In this document: positions 1-7,048 of the stretch, piece by piece
Position numbering within the stretch: the stretch's first letter is position 1
How the letters are laid out: each line of letters begins with the position of its first letter
Source: an uncultured Bacilli bacterium
GTDB taxonomy: Bacteria; Bacillota_I; Bacilli_A; RF39; UBA660
Length of the DNA: 11,682 bases
Direction of reading: 5' to 3'
NCBI GenBank assembly: GCA_944363655.1
Contig: CALVUU010000020.1
Coordinates: forward strand, 1-11,682
Notes under the pieces: generated by a model
What the model was told of the DNA's origin: nothing
Databases searched by the model: none
Seen by the model: the letters and a program-made list of their open reading frames with translations, nothing else
Program-made: the position numbers and the translations under genes

Positions 1-779
1 CTTTAGCTAAGCAGTTAATTGATGCTTTAAGTAAGTATATTAACATCGATTGGGATTTTTCAAAGGTAGAATTGAAAATACAACAGATTATTCCTGGTAA
101 ACATCATGATTCTAAAGACTACTATGCTGATTTAATGGTTGTTATGAAAAATAGTGATGTCTTATTACTTGAGGCATATAACAAATTTAGAAAAAAGGAA
201 TTTATAAAGAGTAAGGCTTATCAAGATAGAGTTTTTTCGGAACAATTTGATAAAGGAGAAGAATACGAAAATCCTAAAAGGGTAATAATTGTAAATTTTA
301 TTAGAGGAAATTTTGATACAAACCAAATATTAGATAAATATGGTATAGTTAATTTGGAAACTTTAAATGAACCAATTAAGGACTTTAATAATTGTAAATT
401 ATTTATAGTAATTAAGGTTGACAAATGTCCCGAAGCACCATATAATGAAGATGATGAGTTTTTACAAATAGTAAATTTTTTGAAATGTAAGGATGTGGCA
501 GAAATGGAAGAAAAAGTAAAGAAAGGAGGTAATAAATTTATGGAAGATTCTTTAGCTTTTGTTAAGGCATATATGGCAGATAAGTCTAACGATATTTATG
601 GTTCGCATTTGCAATTGGAACTTGATTATGCTTATGAAGATGGTCAAAAAGATGGTATAAAGAATAATCAAATTGCAACAGCAAAGAAGATGATATCTTT
701 AGGGAGTAAGGATGAATTTATTTCTAATGTAACTGGGCTAACAATAAAGAAAATTAATTCATTAAGGAAAGAGATGTAA
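1..779 (+). CDS. Rpn family recombination-promoting nuclease/putative transposase, 5'-truncated
   Basis: The frame is open from base 3 to the TAA at 777-779, giving 258 visible residues with the N-terminus beyond the left edge. The TTG at 72 is in frame but is not a credible start because coding continues upstream. The protein resembles the PD-(D/E)XK family transposase/Rpn group (PDDEXK_2 type), usually about 280-300 residues, so only a few dozen residues are missing. The nuclease core appears at visible residues 42-62: D43 in YYADLMV, then E57 in LLEAYNKF. The usual E-x-Q/N is here E-A-Y, so the active site may be altered. Hydrophobic strands (RVIIVNFI, CKLFIVIKV) follow. The C-terminus has the family's repeated tail: a helical AKKMISLGSKDEF segment, then a predicted helix-turn-helix-like VTGLTIKKINSLRK. 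Known family members nick or cut DNA and raise RecA-independent recombination; activity here is inferred. No inverted repeats or transposon ends are visible nearby. Confidence 0.8.
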   Translation, partial: LAKQLIDALSKYINIDWDFSKVELKIQQIIPGKHHDSKDYYADLMVVMKNSDVLLLEAYNKFRKKEFIKSKAYQDRVFSEQFDKGEEYENPKRVIIVNFIRGNFDTNQILDKYGIVNLETLNEPIKDFNNCKLFIVIKVDKCPEAPYNEDDEFLQIVNFLKCKDVAEMEEKVKKGGNKFMEDSLAFVKAYMADKSNDIYGSHLQLELDYAYEDGQKDGIKNNQIATAKKMISLGSKDEFISNVTGLTIKKINSLRKEM

Positions 780-789
780 CTCTTTTTTT
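764..789 (+). terminator. Weak Rho-independent terminator overlapping the stop of the Rpn gene
   Basis: AAAGAG (768-773) pairs with CTCTTT (780-785) around a 6-base loop that holds the stop codon. Two G-T wobbles and two A-T pairs can extend the stem outward to 764-789. The 3' arm merges into a run of seven T and further T-rich sequence. GC content of the stem is low, so strength is uncertain. It separates the nuclease gene from the promoter that starts at 791. Confidence 0.45.
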
Positions 790-790
790 C

Positions 791-830
791 TTGTCTTTTT
801 TTCTCTTTAATTGTACAATATTGTTGGTGA
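791..830 (+). promoter_or_regulatory. Candidate sigma-A promoter with adjoining GGTGA ribosome binding site for the ZIP-like gene
   Basis: A TTGTCT -35 box (791-796) and a TACAAT -10 box (814-819) are separated by exactly 17 bases. The expected transcription start falls near 826, where the GGTGA ribosome binding site (826-830) begins. The leader would therefore be only about 10 bases before the ATG at 836. The same geometry is seen in front of rmuC at 10863-10902, which raises confidence. Confidence 0.5.
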
Positions 831-835
831 TATAA

Positions 836-1552
836 ATGGCTTTGCTTTTAACATTTTTAAGTGGTTTATTTTTTTTGATTGGAATTATTGTTTATCGATT
901 TGTTAAACATAAAAAAGAATTAACTATTGGGGCAATGGCTTGTGCTTTAGTAGTTATATTAGGTCTTATATGTTTAGATTTGATTCCTGAATTATTAGAA
1001 ATTGGAAAGTGGTATTTAATTTTATGGACTATAATAGGATTAGTTTTTTTACTTATAATTGATAAACTTATTCCACATCACCATCATGAACATAAAAAAA
1101 ATGATGAAGAAACGAAAGAACATCAAGGACATTTAGAACATATTAGTTTTATTACAATACTTGCTCTTGTTTTACACAATATGGTAGAAAGTATGGCATT
1201 GTTTAGTGTTGCAAATAATAATTTAACTAGTGGTGCTTTAATGTGTCTTGGTATTGGTTTACACAATTTGCCATTTGGTTTTCAAATTGCTAGTGATTCT
1301 AAAAGTCGCAGTAAAATAGTTGCTGTTATTTTGCTCGTATTATCAGGATTAATCGGGGGTCTTATTATTTATGTTTTTGGTAATATATCTCAAGTTTTAA
1401 CAGGCATTATTATTGCTCTTACATTAGGAATGCTTTTATATATTTTATTTTTTGAATTATTAAAAGAAGTTTGGAGTAATATAAAGCATAACGCTACTTT
1501 TTGTGGTATAATTATAGGTATTATAATATTAATATTAATTAACTTGATATAA
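836..1552 (+). CDS. Divergent ZIP-type metal transporter, altered binding residues
   Basis: This 238-residue integral membrane protein has about eight hydrophobic segments, the ZIP (ZupT-like) layout. A histidine-rich cytoplasmic loop (H81-H84, E85, H86, then charged residues to about 103) follows the third segment, as in ZIP transporters of Zn2+/Fe2+/Mn2+. The LDLIPELLE segment (48-54) and the late YILFFELL segment (202-209) match conserved ZIP positions. The fourth segment keeps H114, N115 and E118 (LHNMVES; usual HNxPEG). The fifth reads H143-N-L-P-F-G, with Phe147 where the family normally has Glu. The sixth (LSGLIGGL) lacks the Glu often found there. The ZIP fold is well supported, but metal specificity and even transport activity are uncertain. 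The ATG at 836 has GGTGA 5 bases upstream. It is first in a six-gene run; the next gene's ribosome binding site overlaps its stop. Confidence 0.78.
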   Translation: MALLLTFLSGLFFLIGIIVYRFVKHKKELTIGAMACALVVILGLICLDLIPELLEIGKWYLILWTIIGLVFLLIIDKLIPHHHHEHKKNDEETKEHQGHLEHISFITILALVLHNMVESMALFSVANNNLTSGALMCLGIGLHNLPFGFQIASDSKSRSKIVAVILLVLSGLIGGLIIYVFGNISQVLTGIIIALTLGMLLYILFFELLKEVWSNIKHNATFCGIIIGIIILILINLI

Positions 1553-1558
1553 AGGAGG
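1551..1558 (+). promoter_or_regulatory. Strong ribosome binding site deciding the TTG start of the SDR gene
   Basis: AAAGGAGG overlaps the TAA of the preceding gene and lies 7 bases before the TTG at 1566. It fixes the non-ATG start: the protein then begins MKKVLVTGAAG, exactly where an SDR Rossmann fold should begin. Confidence 0.8.
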
Positions 1559-1565
1559 TTACATT

Positions 1566-2480
1566 TTGAAAAAAGTATTAGTAACTGGTGCTGCTGGTAG
1601 TGTTGGATTACAAGTAATTAAGTATTTGCTGGCAGAAGGTAAATATGAAGTAACGGCTTTAGATTTAAAAAATAAAAGTGTATTTAAAAAAATGCGGAGA
1701 TTTAAAAAAAGAATTAATATTTTATATGGAGATGTTAATGATAGAATTTTAATTGAAGCATTAGTTAAAGATCATGATATTATTATTCATTTGGCATCTT
1801 CTTTGCCGCCGCTATCGGATATGAAAAGAGGACTTGCGGAAATGATTGATTATGATGGATGTGAAAATATTGTTAGAGCAATAAGTTATTATAATCCTAA
1901 ATGTCATTTGTTTTTAGCATCAACGACAAGTATGTATAAAGATAAAGAAAATCCAACGACTAGATCACGTATTGAATTAGATGAATATGATTATTTTTCT
2001 TTAGCTAAGTATAATGCGGAAGTTTTAGTAAAAGAAAAACTTAAAAATTATACTATATATAGAATACCTTTAGTTTTAAGTAATCCTTTAAAAGATTCTT
2101 TTATATTTCATGTTAAGAAAAAAAGTATAGTAGATGCTATTACTAAAGAAGACTTAGCATATGCGTTTGTTAAGGGAATAAAATATTTAGATAAACTTAA
2201 TAGAAAGACATTTAATGTTACGGGAGAAGAAGTAATATATTATAAAGATTTATTAAATAAGATTTTGGAGATAAATGGTCTTAGTTTTAAGTATGTTTTT
2301 AGTAGATTATTTTTAGAGAAAAATTATTATAGTCCGGTTTGTGGGGATAGAGATGAATTAAATAACTTGATAAATTACCGTAATGATTCTTTAATAGAAT
2401 ACTATAACCGGCTTAGAAGTCGTTCTAGGAAAAGAAGATTTGCTAAAATGCTTGCTAAACCATTTATAAGTAGAAAATGA
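1566..2480 (+). CDS. NAD(P)-dependent epimerase/dehydratase family (extended SDR) protein
   Basis: This 304-residue protein opens with a Rossmann nucleotide-binding motif, G8-A-A-G11-S-V-G14 after strand KVLVT, and has the GDVND acidic element at 55-59 and HLAS at 75-78, all typical of extended SDRs that act on nucleotide-sugars or related substrates. The upstream active-site Ser/Thr region is LASTTSMY (117-124). The usual catalytic YxxxK appears as F144-S-L-A-K148, with Tyr143 one place too early, so the catalytic Tyr seems replaced by Phe. Family membership is clear; catalysis is not, and a binding or non-classical role is possible. The last 25 residues are strongly basic (RLRSRSRKRRFAK). 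The start is TTG, set by a strong AAAGGAGG. The TGA stop overlaps the ATG of the patatin gene by 4 bases (ATGA), implying translational coupling. The substrate cannot be read from the sequence. Confidence 0.82.
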   Translation: MKKVLVTGAAGSVGLQVIKYLLAEGKYEVTALDLKNKSVFKKMRRFKKRINILYGDVNDRILIEALVKDHDIIIHLASSLPPLSDMKRGLAEMIDYDGCENIVRAISYYNPKCHLFLASTTSMYKDKENPTTRSRIELDEYDYFSLAKYNAEVLVKEKLKNYTIYRIPLVLSNPLKDSFIFHVKKKSIVDAITKEDLAYAFVKGIKYLDKLNRKTFNVTGEEVIYYKDLLNKILEINGLSFKYVFSRLFLEKNYYSPVCGDRDELNNLINYRNDSLIEYYNRLRSRSRKRRFAKMLAKPFISRK

Positions 2481-3508
2481 CTGGTCTTGCTTTAGCTGGG
2501 GGTGGAGCACGTGGAGCTTATCTGGTTGGTGTTTATTTAGCTTTGAAAAAAAGTCATATTAAAATCGATGGCTTTGTAGGAACAAGTATTGGAGCTTTTA
2601 ATGCAGCTTTGTTAGCAGCAGGAAGAGATAAAGAATTATATAAATTTTGGCAAAATGTTAATGTTGGAGAACTTTTAGGATTTAGTGATAAATTGATAGA
2701 GGAATTAAAAGAAAATAAACTTGATTATGGTTTAATTAAAGAAGGGTTTAATAATATAAAAGAAATTCTTTATAATAAAGGGCTTACTACAAGTAATATG
2801 AAAACATTATTGCAAAATTTAGATATTGCTACTGATTTATATAAAAGTAAAAAGGATTTTGGTTTAGTAACAGTTAGATTTAAAGATTTAAAAGCATTTT
2901 ATCTATTTAAAGAAGATATACCTTTGAAATTGTTAAATGAATATATCTTGGCGAGTTGTTATTTACCAATCTTTAAGTTTGAAAAAATAATAGATAATAA
3001 TTATTATTTAGATGGCGGATTTTATGATAATGTTCCTGCAAATGCTTTATTAGATCATGGATATGATTTAGTTTATGCTGTTGACTTGGAGGCAATTGGG
3101 GTTAGAAGAAAATATAAAAATAAGAAAAAAGTAGTTGTAATAAAACCTTCAAGGAAGTTAGGAAGTATACTTAATTATAATTTAAATAAAATTAGAGATA
3201 ATATTAAATTAGGGTATTATGATACTTTGAAAATTATAAAAAAATATGATGGATATAAATTTATATTTAAAAAAAGAAGTAATTGGTATTATAATTATAT
3301 AGTAAAAAAAGTAAGTAATAATACTTTAAAAGAAATGCAAAAATTTTTTAGAACTACAAATAATAAGAAATTAGTGATAAAAGCTTTAGAATATTTAATG
3401 AAGCAAAATAATTTGAGTTATTATAATATTTATAATCCTCGTAGGGTTATAAAAATGCTTAAAGGTAAAAAGAAATATGGAGTAAATAGATTTATTAATC
3501 AATTGTAA
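2477..3508 (+). CDS. Patatin-like phospholipase family protein
   Basis: This 343-residue protein carries all signature elements of the bacterial patatin/RssA-type lipid acyl hydrolases. The oxyanion-hole loop is G8-G-G-A-R-G13, the nucleophile elbow is G35-T-S37-I-G39 followed by AFNAALLA, and the second dyad member is Asp179 in DGGFYDNVP. With Ser37 and Asp179 intact, the enzyme should hydrolyse acyl esters of phospholipids or related lipids; the actual substrate is unknown. There is no signal peptide, so it is cytoplasmic or on the inner membrane face. After the catalytic domain (about 1-205) comes a 135-residue C-terminal region rich in Lys/Arg, Tyr and Asn, which could bind anionic membrane. 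The start overlaps the SDR gene's stop (ATGA) with no ribosome binding site of its own, so translation probably depends on the upstream gene. The PdaC-like gene starts 10 bases later. Confidence 0.9.
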   Translation: MTGLALAGGGARGAYLVGVYLALKKSHIKIDGFVGTSIGAFNAALLAAGRDKELYKFWQNVNVGELLGFSDKLIEELKENKLDYGLIKEGFNNIKEILYNKGLTTSNMKTLLQNLDIATDLYKSKKDFGLVTVRFKDLKAFYLFKEDIPLKLLNEYILASCYLPIFKFEKIIDNNYYLDGGFYDNVPANALLDHGYDLVYAVDLEAIGVRRKYKNKKKVVVIKPSRKLGSILNYNLNKIRDNIKLGYYDTLKIIKKYDGYKFIFKKRSNWYYNYIVKKVSNNTLKEMQKFFRTTNNKKLVIKALEYLMKQNNLSYYNIYNPRRVIKMLKGKKKYGVNRFINQL

Positions 3509-3518
3509 TGAGGTAATT

Positions 3519-4883
3519 ATGAAGTTAACTAAAGTTGGTAAAGTTGTTTTAGCAATAGTAATAATACTTATATTTTTGTTAATTTTTCTTTGGTGGAATA
3601 ATAAGAAAAATGATATAAGTGTTCATAAAATAGAATCAAATGAATTTTATGATATTAAAATTGATTATGAAAAAACGGGTATTAAAGATATAGATAATAA
3701 AATTACTAGTTTTGTTAGTTCAAAAAGAAAACAATTTATAGATATTGTTGATAAATCGGGTAGAGTAGAGACAAGTAAGTACAATTTAATAATTAATGTT
3801 AGTAAAGAAAAATATAAAGATATAATAAGTGTTCATGCATTAAGTTATGCTTATACTGGGGGAGCACATTATACTAGAGAAGAAGAAAGTTATATTTATG
3901 ATGAAAAAATTAATAAATATTTAAGTTTTTTAGATATTTTGGTAGATGAAGATTTTAATAATATAAAACCTTTGATATTAGAAGAAGTTGATAATTATGC
4001 TTTGGAAAATAATATTATTTTAAATGAAAAATGGGTTAATGAAGGTACTAATTATAGTGATAGTAATTATCAACATTTTTCTTTTAATGATAAGGGGCTT
4101 AATATAAAGTTTGTTCCTTATCAAATTGCTAGTTGGGCTAATGGTGAAATAAATATATGTATTCCTTATGAAAAATTAGAAGGAATAATAAAGGATGAAT
4201 ATTTAGAAAAAAATGCTTCAAGTAGTATTGATACAATAATTAAGCCAGGTAAAAGAGATTTAGAACAATTTAAAGATAAAAAGTTAGTTGCTTTTACTTT
4301 TGATGATGGACCTAATAGTAAAACTACTAGTAGATTGTTAGATGGTATTCAAGAATATAATGCAAGAGTTACTTTCTTTGTATTAGGTAGTAGAGTAGAT
4401 GGTAATAAAGATGTTTTAAAAAGAGCGTATGAAGAGGGTAATCAAATTGGATCACACACATATAATCATTTGAATTTGTTTTTGTTAGATGAGGCAAGTA
4501 TTTTAGCAGAGATAAATCAAACGAATGAAGTAGTGGAAAATGTTATTGGGAAAAAGCCAATGTTTTTAAGACCACCATATGGAAATATTAATGAAGAGAT
4601 TAAGTCTTTGGCTAATATGCATATAATAAATTGGGACGTTGATACGGAAGATTGGAAGCTTAAGGATCGTAATTTAATTAAAGATAAAATACTTGAAGAT
4701 GTGCATGATGGAGCAATTATATTACTTCATGATATCTATACGGAATCAGTTGAAGGGGCTTTAATGGCTATGGAAGAGTTGGAAAAAGAAAATTATGCTT
4801 TTGTTACGATTGAAGAAATGATACAATTAAGAGGGGTTAAATTAGATTACGATACTACATATTATAATTTTTTAAAGGAGTGA
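3519..4883 (+). CDS. PdaC-like membrane-anchored polysaccharide (peptidoglycan) deacetylase
   Basis: This 454-residue protein has a short basic N-terminus and one membrane segment (about 9-26), which places the rest outside the cell. Residues about 40-225 look like the DUF4163/DUF3298 region (YAYTGGAHYTREE at 110-122, FVPYQIASWANGE at 198-210). Residues about 255-440 form a complete NodB (carbohydrate esterase 4) domain. Its motifs are TFDDGP with D262/D263, SHTYNH with metal ligands H313 and H317, RPPYG (351-355), WDVDTEDW (372-379) and LLHD with H404. All catalytic residues are present, so it should be an active metal-dependent N-deacetylase. The same domain order occurs in Bacillus subtilis PdaC, which deacetylates N-acetylmuramic acid in peptidoglycan; a lysozyme-resistance role here is inference. 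A GAGGT ribosome binding site precedes the ATG. Its last codons overlap the ribosome binding site of the next gene. Confidence 0.9.
   Translation: MKLTKVGKVVLAIVIILIFLLIFLWWNNKKNDISVHKIESNEFYDIKIDYEKTGIKDIDNKITSFVSSKRKQFIDIVDKSGRVETSKYNLIINVSKEKYKDIISVHALSYAYTGGAHYTREEESYIYDEKINKYLSFLDILVDEDFNNIKPLILEEVDNYALENNIILNEKWVNEGTNYSDSNYQHFSFNDKGLNIKFVPYQIASWANGEINICIPYEKLEGIIKDEYLEKNASSSIDTIIKPGKRDLEQFKDKKLVAFTFDDGPNSKTTSRLLDGIQEYNARVTFFVLGSRVDGNKDVLKRAYEEGNQIGSHTYNHLNLFLLDEASILAEINQTNEVVENVIGKKPMFLRPPYGNINEEIKSLANMHIINWDVDTEDWKLKDRNLIKDKILEDVHDGAIILLHDIYTESVEGALMAMEELEKENYAFVTIEEMIQLRGVKLDYDTTYYNFLKE
4874..4880 (+). promoter_or_regulatory. Ribosome binding site deciding the yebC start
   Basis: AAAGGAG lies 8 bases before the ATG at 4889, the normal spacing. 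A GTG at 4880 in the same frame sits on the last base of this site and therefore cannot use it. This site selects 4889 as the start and lies wholly within the end of the deacetylase gene. Confidence 0.8.
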
Positions 4884-4888
4884 AGAAA

Positions 4889-5608
4889 ATGGGAAGAGCA
4901 TATGAAGTTAGAAAAGCTAGTATTCAAAAAACAGGAGCTGCAAAGGGAAAGTTATATACGACTTTTGCTAAAGAAATCTATTTGGCGGCGCATAAGGGAA
5001 GTCCTAATCCTGATGCAAACGCGGTTTTAAAAAGATTAATTGAAAAGGCTAAAAAACAACAAGTACCTAATGATATTATCAATAGGGCACTAGATAAAGC
5101 TAAAGGATTAGGACAAGAAGAATATCATGAAGTTATGTATGAAGGATTTGGACCAGGATCTGCAACTTTGATGATTAAGTGTTTAACTGATAATGTCAAT
5201 AGAACTGTGGGTAATGTAAGAGCAGCTTTTAATAAAGTTAATAAAAGTTTGGGAGTAACTAACTCTGTTTCTTATAACTATGAACATTTAGGGATATTAT
5301 CATTTAAATATGATAACGAAGAAGAAGTGTTTGATACTTTACTTAATGCAGGCATTGAGATAAATGATATTGAAAATGAAGATGGGGAAATAGTATTATA
5401 TCTTAATCCAAGTGATGTTAATAAGGCTAAAGATGAATTAGAAAAATTAATTCCTAATATCGAATATGACTTAGATGAAGTGGGATATTATGCTAAAGAA
5501 AAAATAACTTTAACCGGGGAAGATAAAGAGTTATTTGATCGCCTTTATAATTTATTGGATAATATTGAAGATGTATCTGAGATATATACAAATGTAAATA
5601 TGGATTAA
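4889..5608 (+). CDS. yebC: YebC/PmpR family protein (YeeN-like subgroup)
   Basis: This 239-residue protein starts MGRAYEVRKASIQKTGAAKG, the beginning seen in the YeeN-like branch of the YebC/PmpR/TACO1 family. Typical family segments follow: TFAKEIYLAAHKGSPNPDAN, then AKKQQVPNDIINRALDKAKG, then the hallmark YEGFGPGSATLMIKCLTDNVNRT and SLGVTNSVSYNYEHLG. The C-terminal IYTNVNMD also fits. The length is normal and there are no defects. The family was described as DNA-binding transcriptional regulators; more recent work links YebC/TACO1-type proteins to translation of difficult sequences such as polyproline. The cytoplasmic role here could be either. A GTG at 4880 would add three residues, but the ribosome binding site and family alignment support ATG 4889. 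It lies 5 bases after the deacetylase stop and 2 bases before the CPBP gene, so it is co-transcribed with envelope genes, which probably reflects operon packing rather than a specific link. Confidence 0.92.
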   Translation: MGRAYEVRKASIQKTGAAKGKLYTTFAKEIYLAAHKGSPNPDANAVLKRLIEKAKKQQVPNDIINRALDKAKGLGQEEYHEVMYEGFGPGSATLMIKCLTDNVNRTVGNVRAAFNKVNKSLGVTNSVSYNYEHLGILSFKYDNEEEVFDTLLNAGIEINDIENEDGEIVLYLNPSDVNKAKDELEKLIPNIEYDLDEVGYYAKEKITLTGEDKELFDRLYNLLDNIEDVSEIYTNVNMD

Positions 5609-5610
5609 TT

Positions 5611-6969
5611 ATGGATAAGAAAATTATTAAATTAATAGGTTTTATAATACTTTCTTTAGGCTTATTTTATGGAATATTACTTTTCTTTGGGGGTAATATT
5701 GCAGGTTTGTTATATCAAGCGTTATTTTATGGTAAATATAATACGATGTTTATTTCGGAAATAGTTATATTACTTTTTGCTTTAGTAATGCTTTATTTAA
5801 GAAAAAGGCTTAATATTTTAAAGCCTCATGGTAAATCAATTATTTATGGTATTAAAAGAGGAATACCAATATTTGTAGTTAGTCTTATTAGTTTGCTAGG
5901 AAGTTTAATAGGTATTAGTGGCGAAGAGTTAAATATTCCTAATTTAATTAGTTTAATAATATTAGCAATAACTATTGGAATGGCTGAAGAGTTTTTCTTT
6001 CGAGGTTTTATTCAAGAGGAAATAGTTGAAGTATATGGAAAGACAAGAAAACAAGTTATTATATCCATTATTATAAGTGGTGTAATATTTGGTTTAGTTC
6101 ATCTATCTAATGTTTTAAGTAATCAAGATGTTATTACAACAATTATGCAAGTATTACAAGCATCTAGTTTAGGAATATTATTGGGTTCAATTTACTTTAT
6201 TACTAAAAATATTTGGACAGTAGTATTTTTACATTCTTTTTATGATTTTTCTATATTACTTGGAGAAGTAAATAGTTATAAAGATTGTATAAATAATCCG
6301 GAGGTATCTAGTATTATGTTACTATTTACTGTAATAGGAACGGTGGTGTATTCAATTATTTATTTAGTTGGAGCTTACCTAAATTTACAAAAAAGACATG
6401 TAAATGAAAGTGTTAGTGAAGATGTAATTAAGAGTGATAAAGAAAATGCTACTAAAGCTAAAAAATTAGTAGCAGTAGTAATTATATTATTTTTCTTGTT
6501 TTCTTATCTAGTGCCGGTGGAAGAGACAATAAATGCCCAGATATGTTATTCTTATGAGAATATAGATTTAGATGGAGAAGTAAGTTTTGCTTTGGATAAG
6601 GAATTTATATTAAATGATGTAAAATTATATGTCGATGATTATAATTTGGCTATCGAAAGCGCTAATGGAGAAAATAAAATGATTATTGACTCTCTAGAAG
6701 ATGATGTATTTGATATTTATACTTATGAATTAGATAATAATTATCATATTTTACTTAATGCTTCTGAAATTTTATATTATGGAGTTATAAGTAAGGATAG
6801 TGTTTCTGTTACAAGTGAATTGATTAATAGTTTTAAAAAATATGATGTACCTGAGATTATGGATTTAGGAAAATTAGAAAGTAATGAAGGAGTATATCCT
6901 CTTATAAAAAGTTATGTAAGTGATTACTTTATTATAAAGGATAATAAAGTAATGGTATTAAGTAAATAA
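5611..6969 (+). CDS. CPBP family intramembrane metalloprotease with C-terminal extracytoplasmic domain
   Basis: This 452-residue protein begins with about eight membrane segments forming a CPBP (CaaX protease/bacteriocin-processing, Abi) domain. The three motifs are present: E126-E127-F-F-F-R131 with GFIQEE, F160-G-L-V-H164, and H208-S-F-Y-D212. The putative metal-binding Glu/His residues are intact, so it may be an active membrane protease. Members include CAAX prenyl proteases and bacteriocin self-immunity proteins; the substrate is unknown. After residue 260 comes a charged linker (about 262-283), another membrane segment (about 284-303), and about 150 residues of soluble, acidic sequence with no family I recognise. 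The simplest topology puts this tail outside the membrane. Typical CPBP proteins end near residue 250-300, so the tail is an addition. The start is 2 bases after yebC with no clear ribosome binding site, suggesting translational coupling. The stop lies in the terminator stem. Confidence 0.87.
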   Translation: MDKKIIKLIGFIILSLGLFYGILLFFGGNIAGLLYQALFYGKYNTMFISEIVILLFALVMLYLRKRLNILKPHGKSIIYGIKRGIPIFVVSLISLLGSLIGISGEELNIPNLISLIILAITIGMAEEFFFRGFIQEEIVEVYGKTRKQVIISIIISGVIFGLVHLSNVLSNQDVITTIMQVLQASSLGILLGSIYFITKNIWTVVFLHSFYDFSILLGEVNSYKDCINNPEVSSIMLLFTVIGTVVYSIIYLVGAYLNLQKRHVNESVSEDVIKSDKENATKAKKLVAVVIILFFLFSYLVPVEETINAQICYSYENIDLDGEVSFALDKEFILNDVKLYVDDYNLAIESANGENKMIIDSLEDDVFDIYTYELDNNYHILLNASEILYYGVISKDSVSVTSELINSFKKYDVPEIMDLGKLESNEGVYPLIKSYVSDYFIIKDNKVMVLSK

Positions 6970-6989
6970 AGCGCTATAAAAGCGCTTTT
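6968..6989 (+). terminator. Rho-independent terminator closing the six-gene run
   Basis: AAAGCGCT (6968-6975) and AGCGCTTT (6981-6988) form an 8-base-pair perfect stem with a GC core and a 5-base loop (6976-6980), followed by a short T run. Two bases of the TAA stop (6967-6969) lie in the 5' arm. It is the clearest hairpin in the window and ends the run that starts at 836. The A-rich 5' and T-rich 3' flanks might allow some function in the opposite direction too. Confidence 0.72.
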
Positions 6990-6992
6990 AAA

Positions 6993-7022
6993 ATGACAAA
7001 AAGTAATGTAAATGAGTATAAT
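6993..7022 (+). promoter_or_regulatory. Candidate distal promoter of the LTA synthase-asnB unit
   Basis: ATGACA (6993-6998; five of six bases match the -35 consensus) is followed after 18 bases by a perfect TATAAT (7017-7022). It sits directly after the terminator. Transcripts would have a leader of about 50 bases before the ATG at 7080. In such AT-rich DNA chance matches are common, so this is a candidate only. Confidence 0.42.
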
Positions 7023-7048
7023 AAATATATATAAATTATGGTAGATAG

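Noticed and set aside
72..74. TTG as the start of the Rpn gene
   Set aside because: The frame stays open to the left edge and upstream codons look coding, so the true start is outside the window.
221..424. 67-codon reading frame on the minus strand
   Set aside because: It lies wholly inside the Rpn gene, which has clear family similarity, and has no ribosome binding site or recognisable product.
1..779. A complete transposon around the Rpn gene
   Set aside because: No terminal inverted repeats, target-site duplications or second transposase gene are visible; only the 3' part of one gene is in the window.
4880..4882. GTG as the start of yebC
   Set aside because: It overlaps the ribosome binding site; ATG at 4889 has correct spacing and gives the family's usual MGR beginning.
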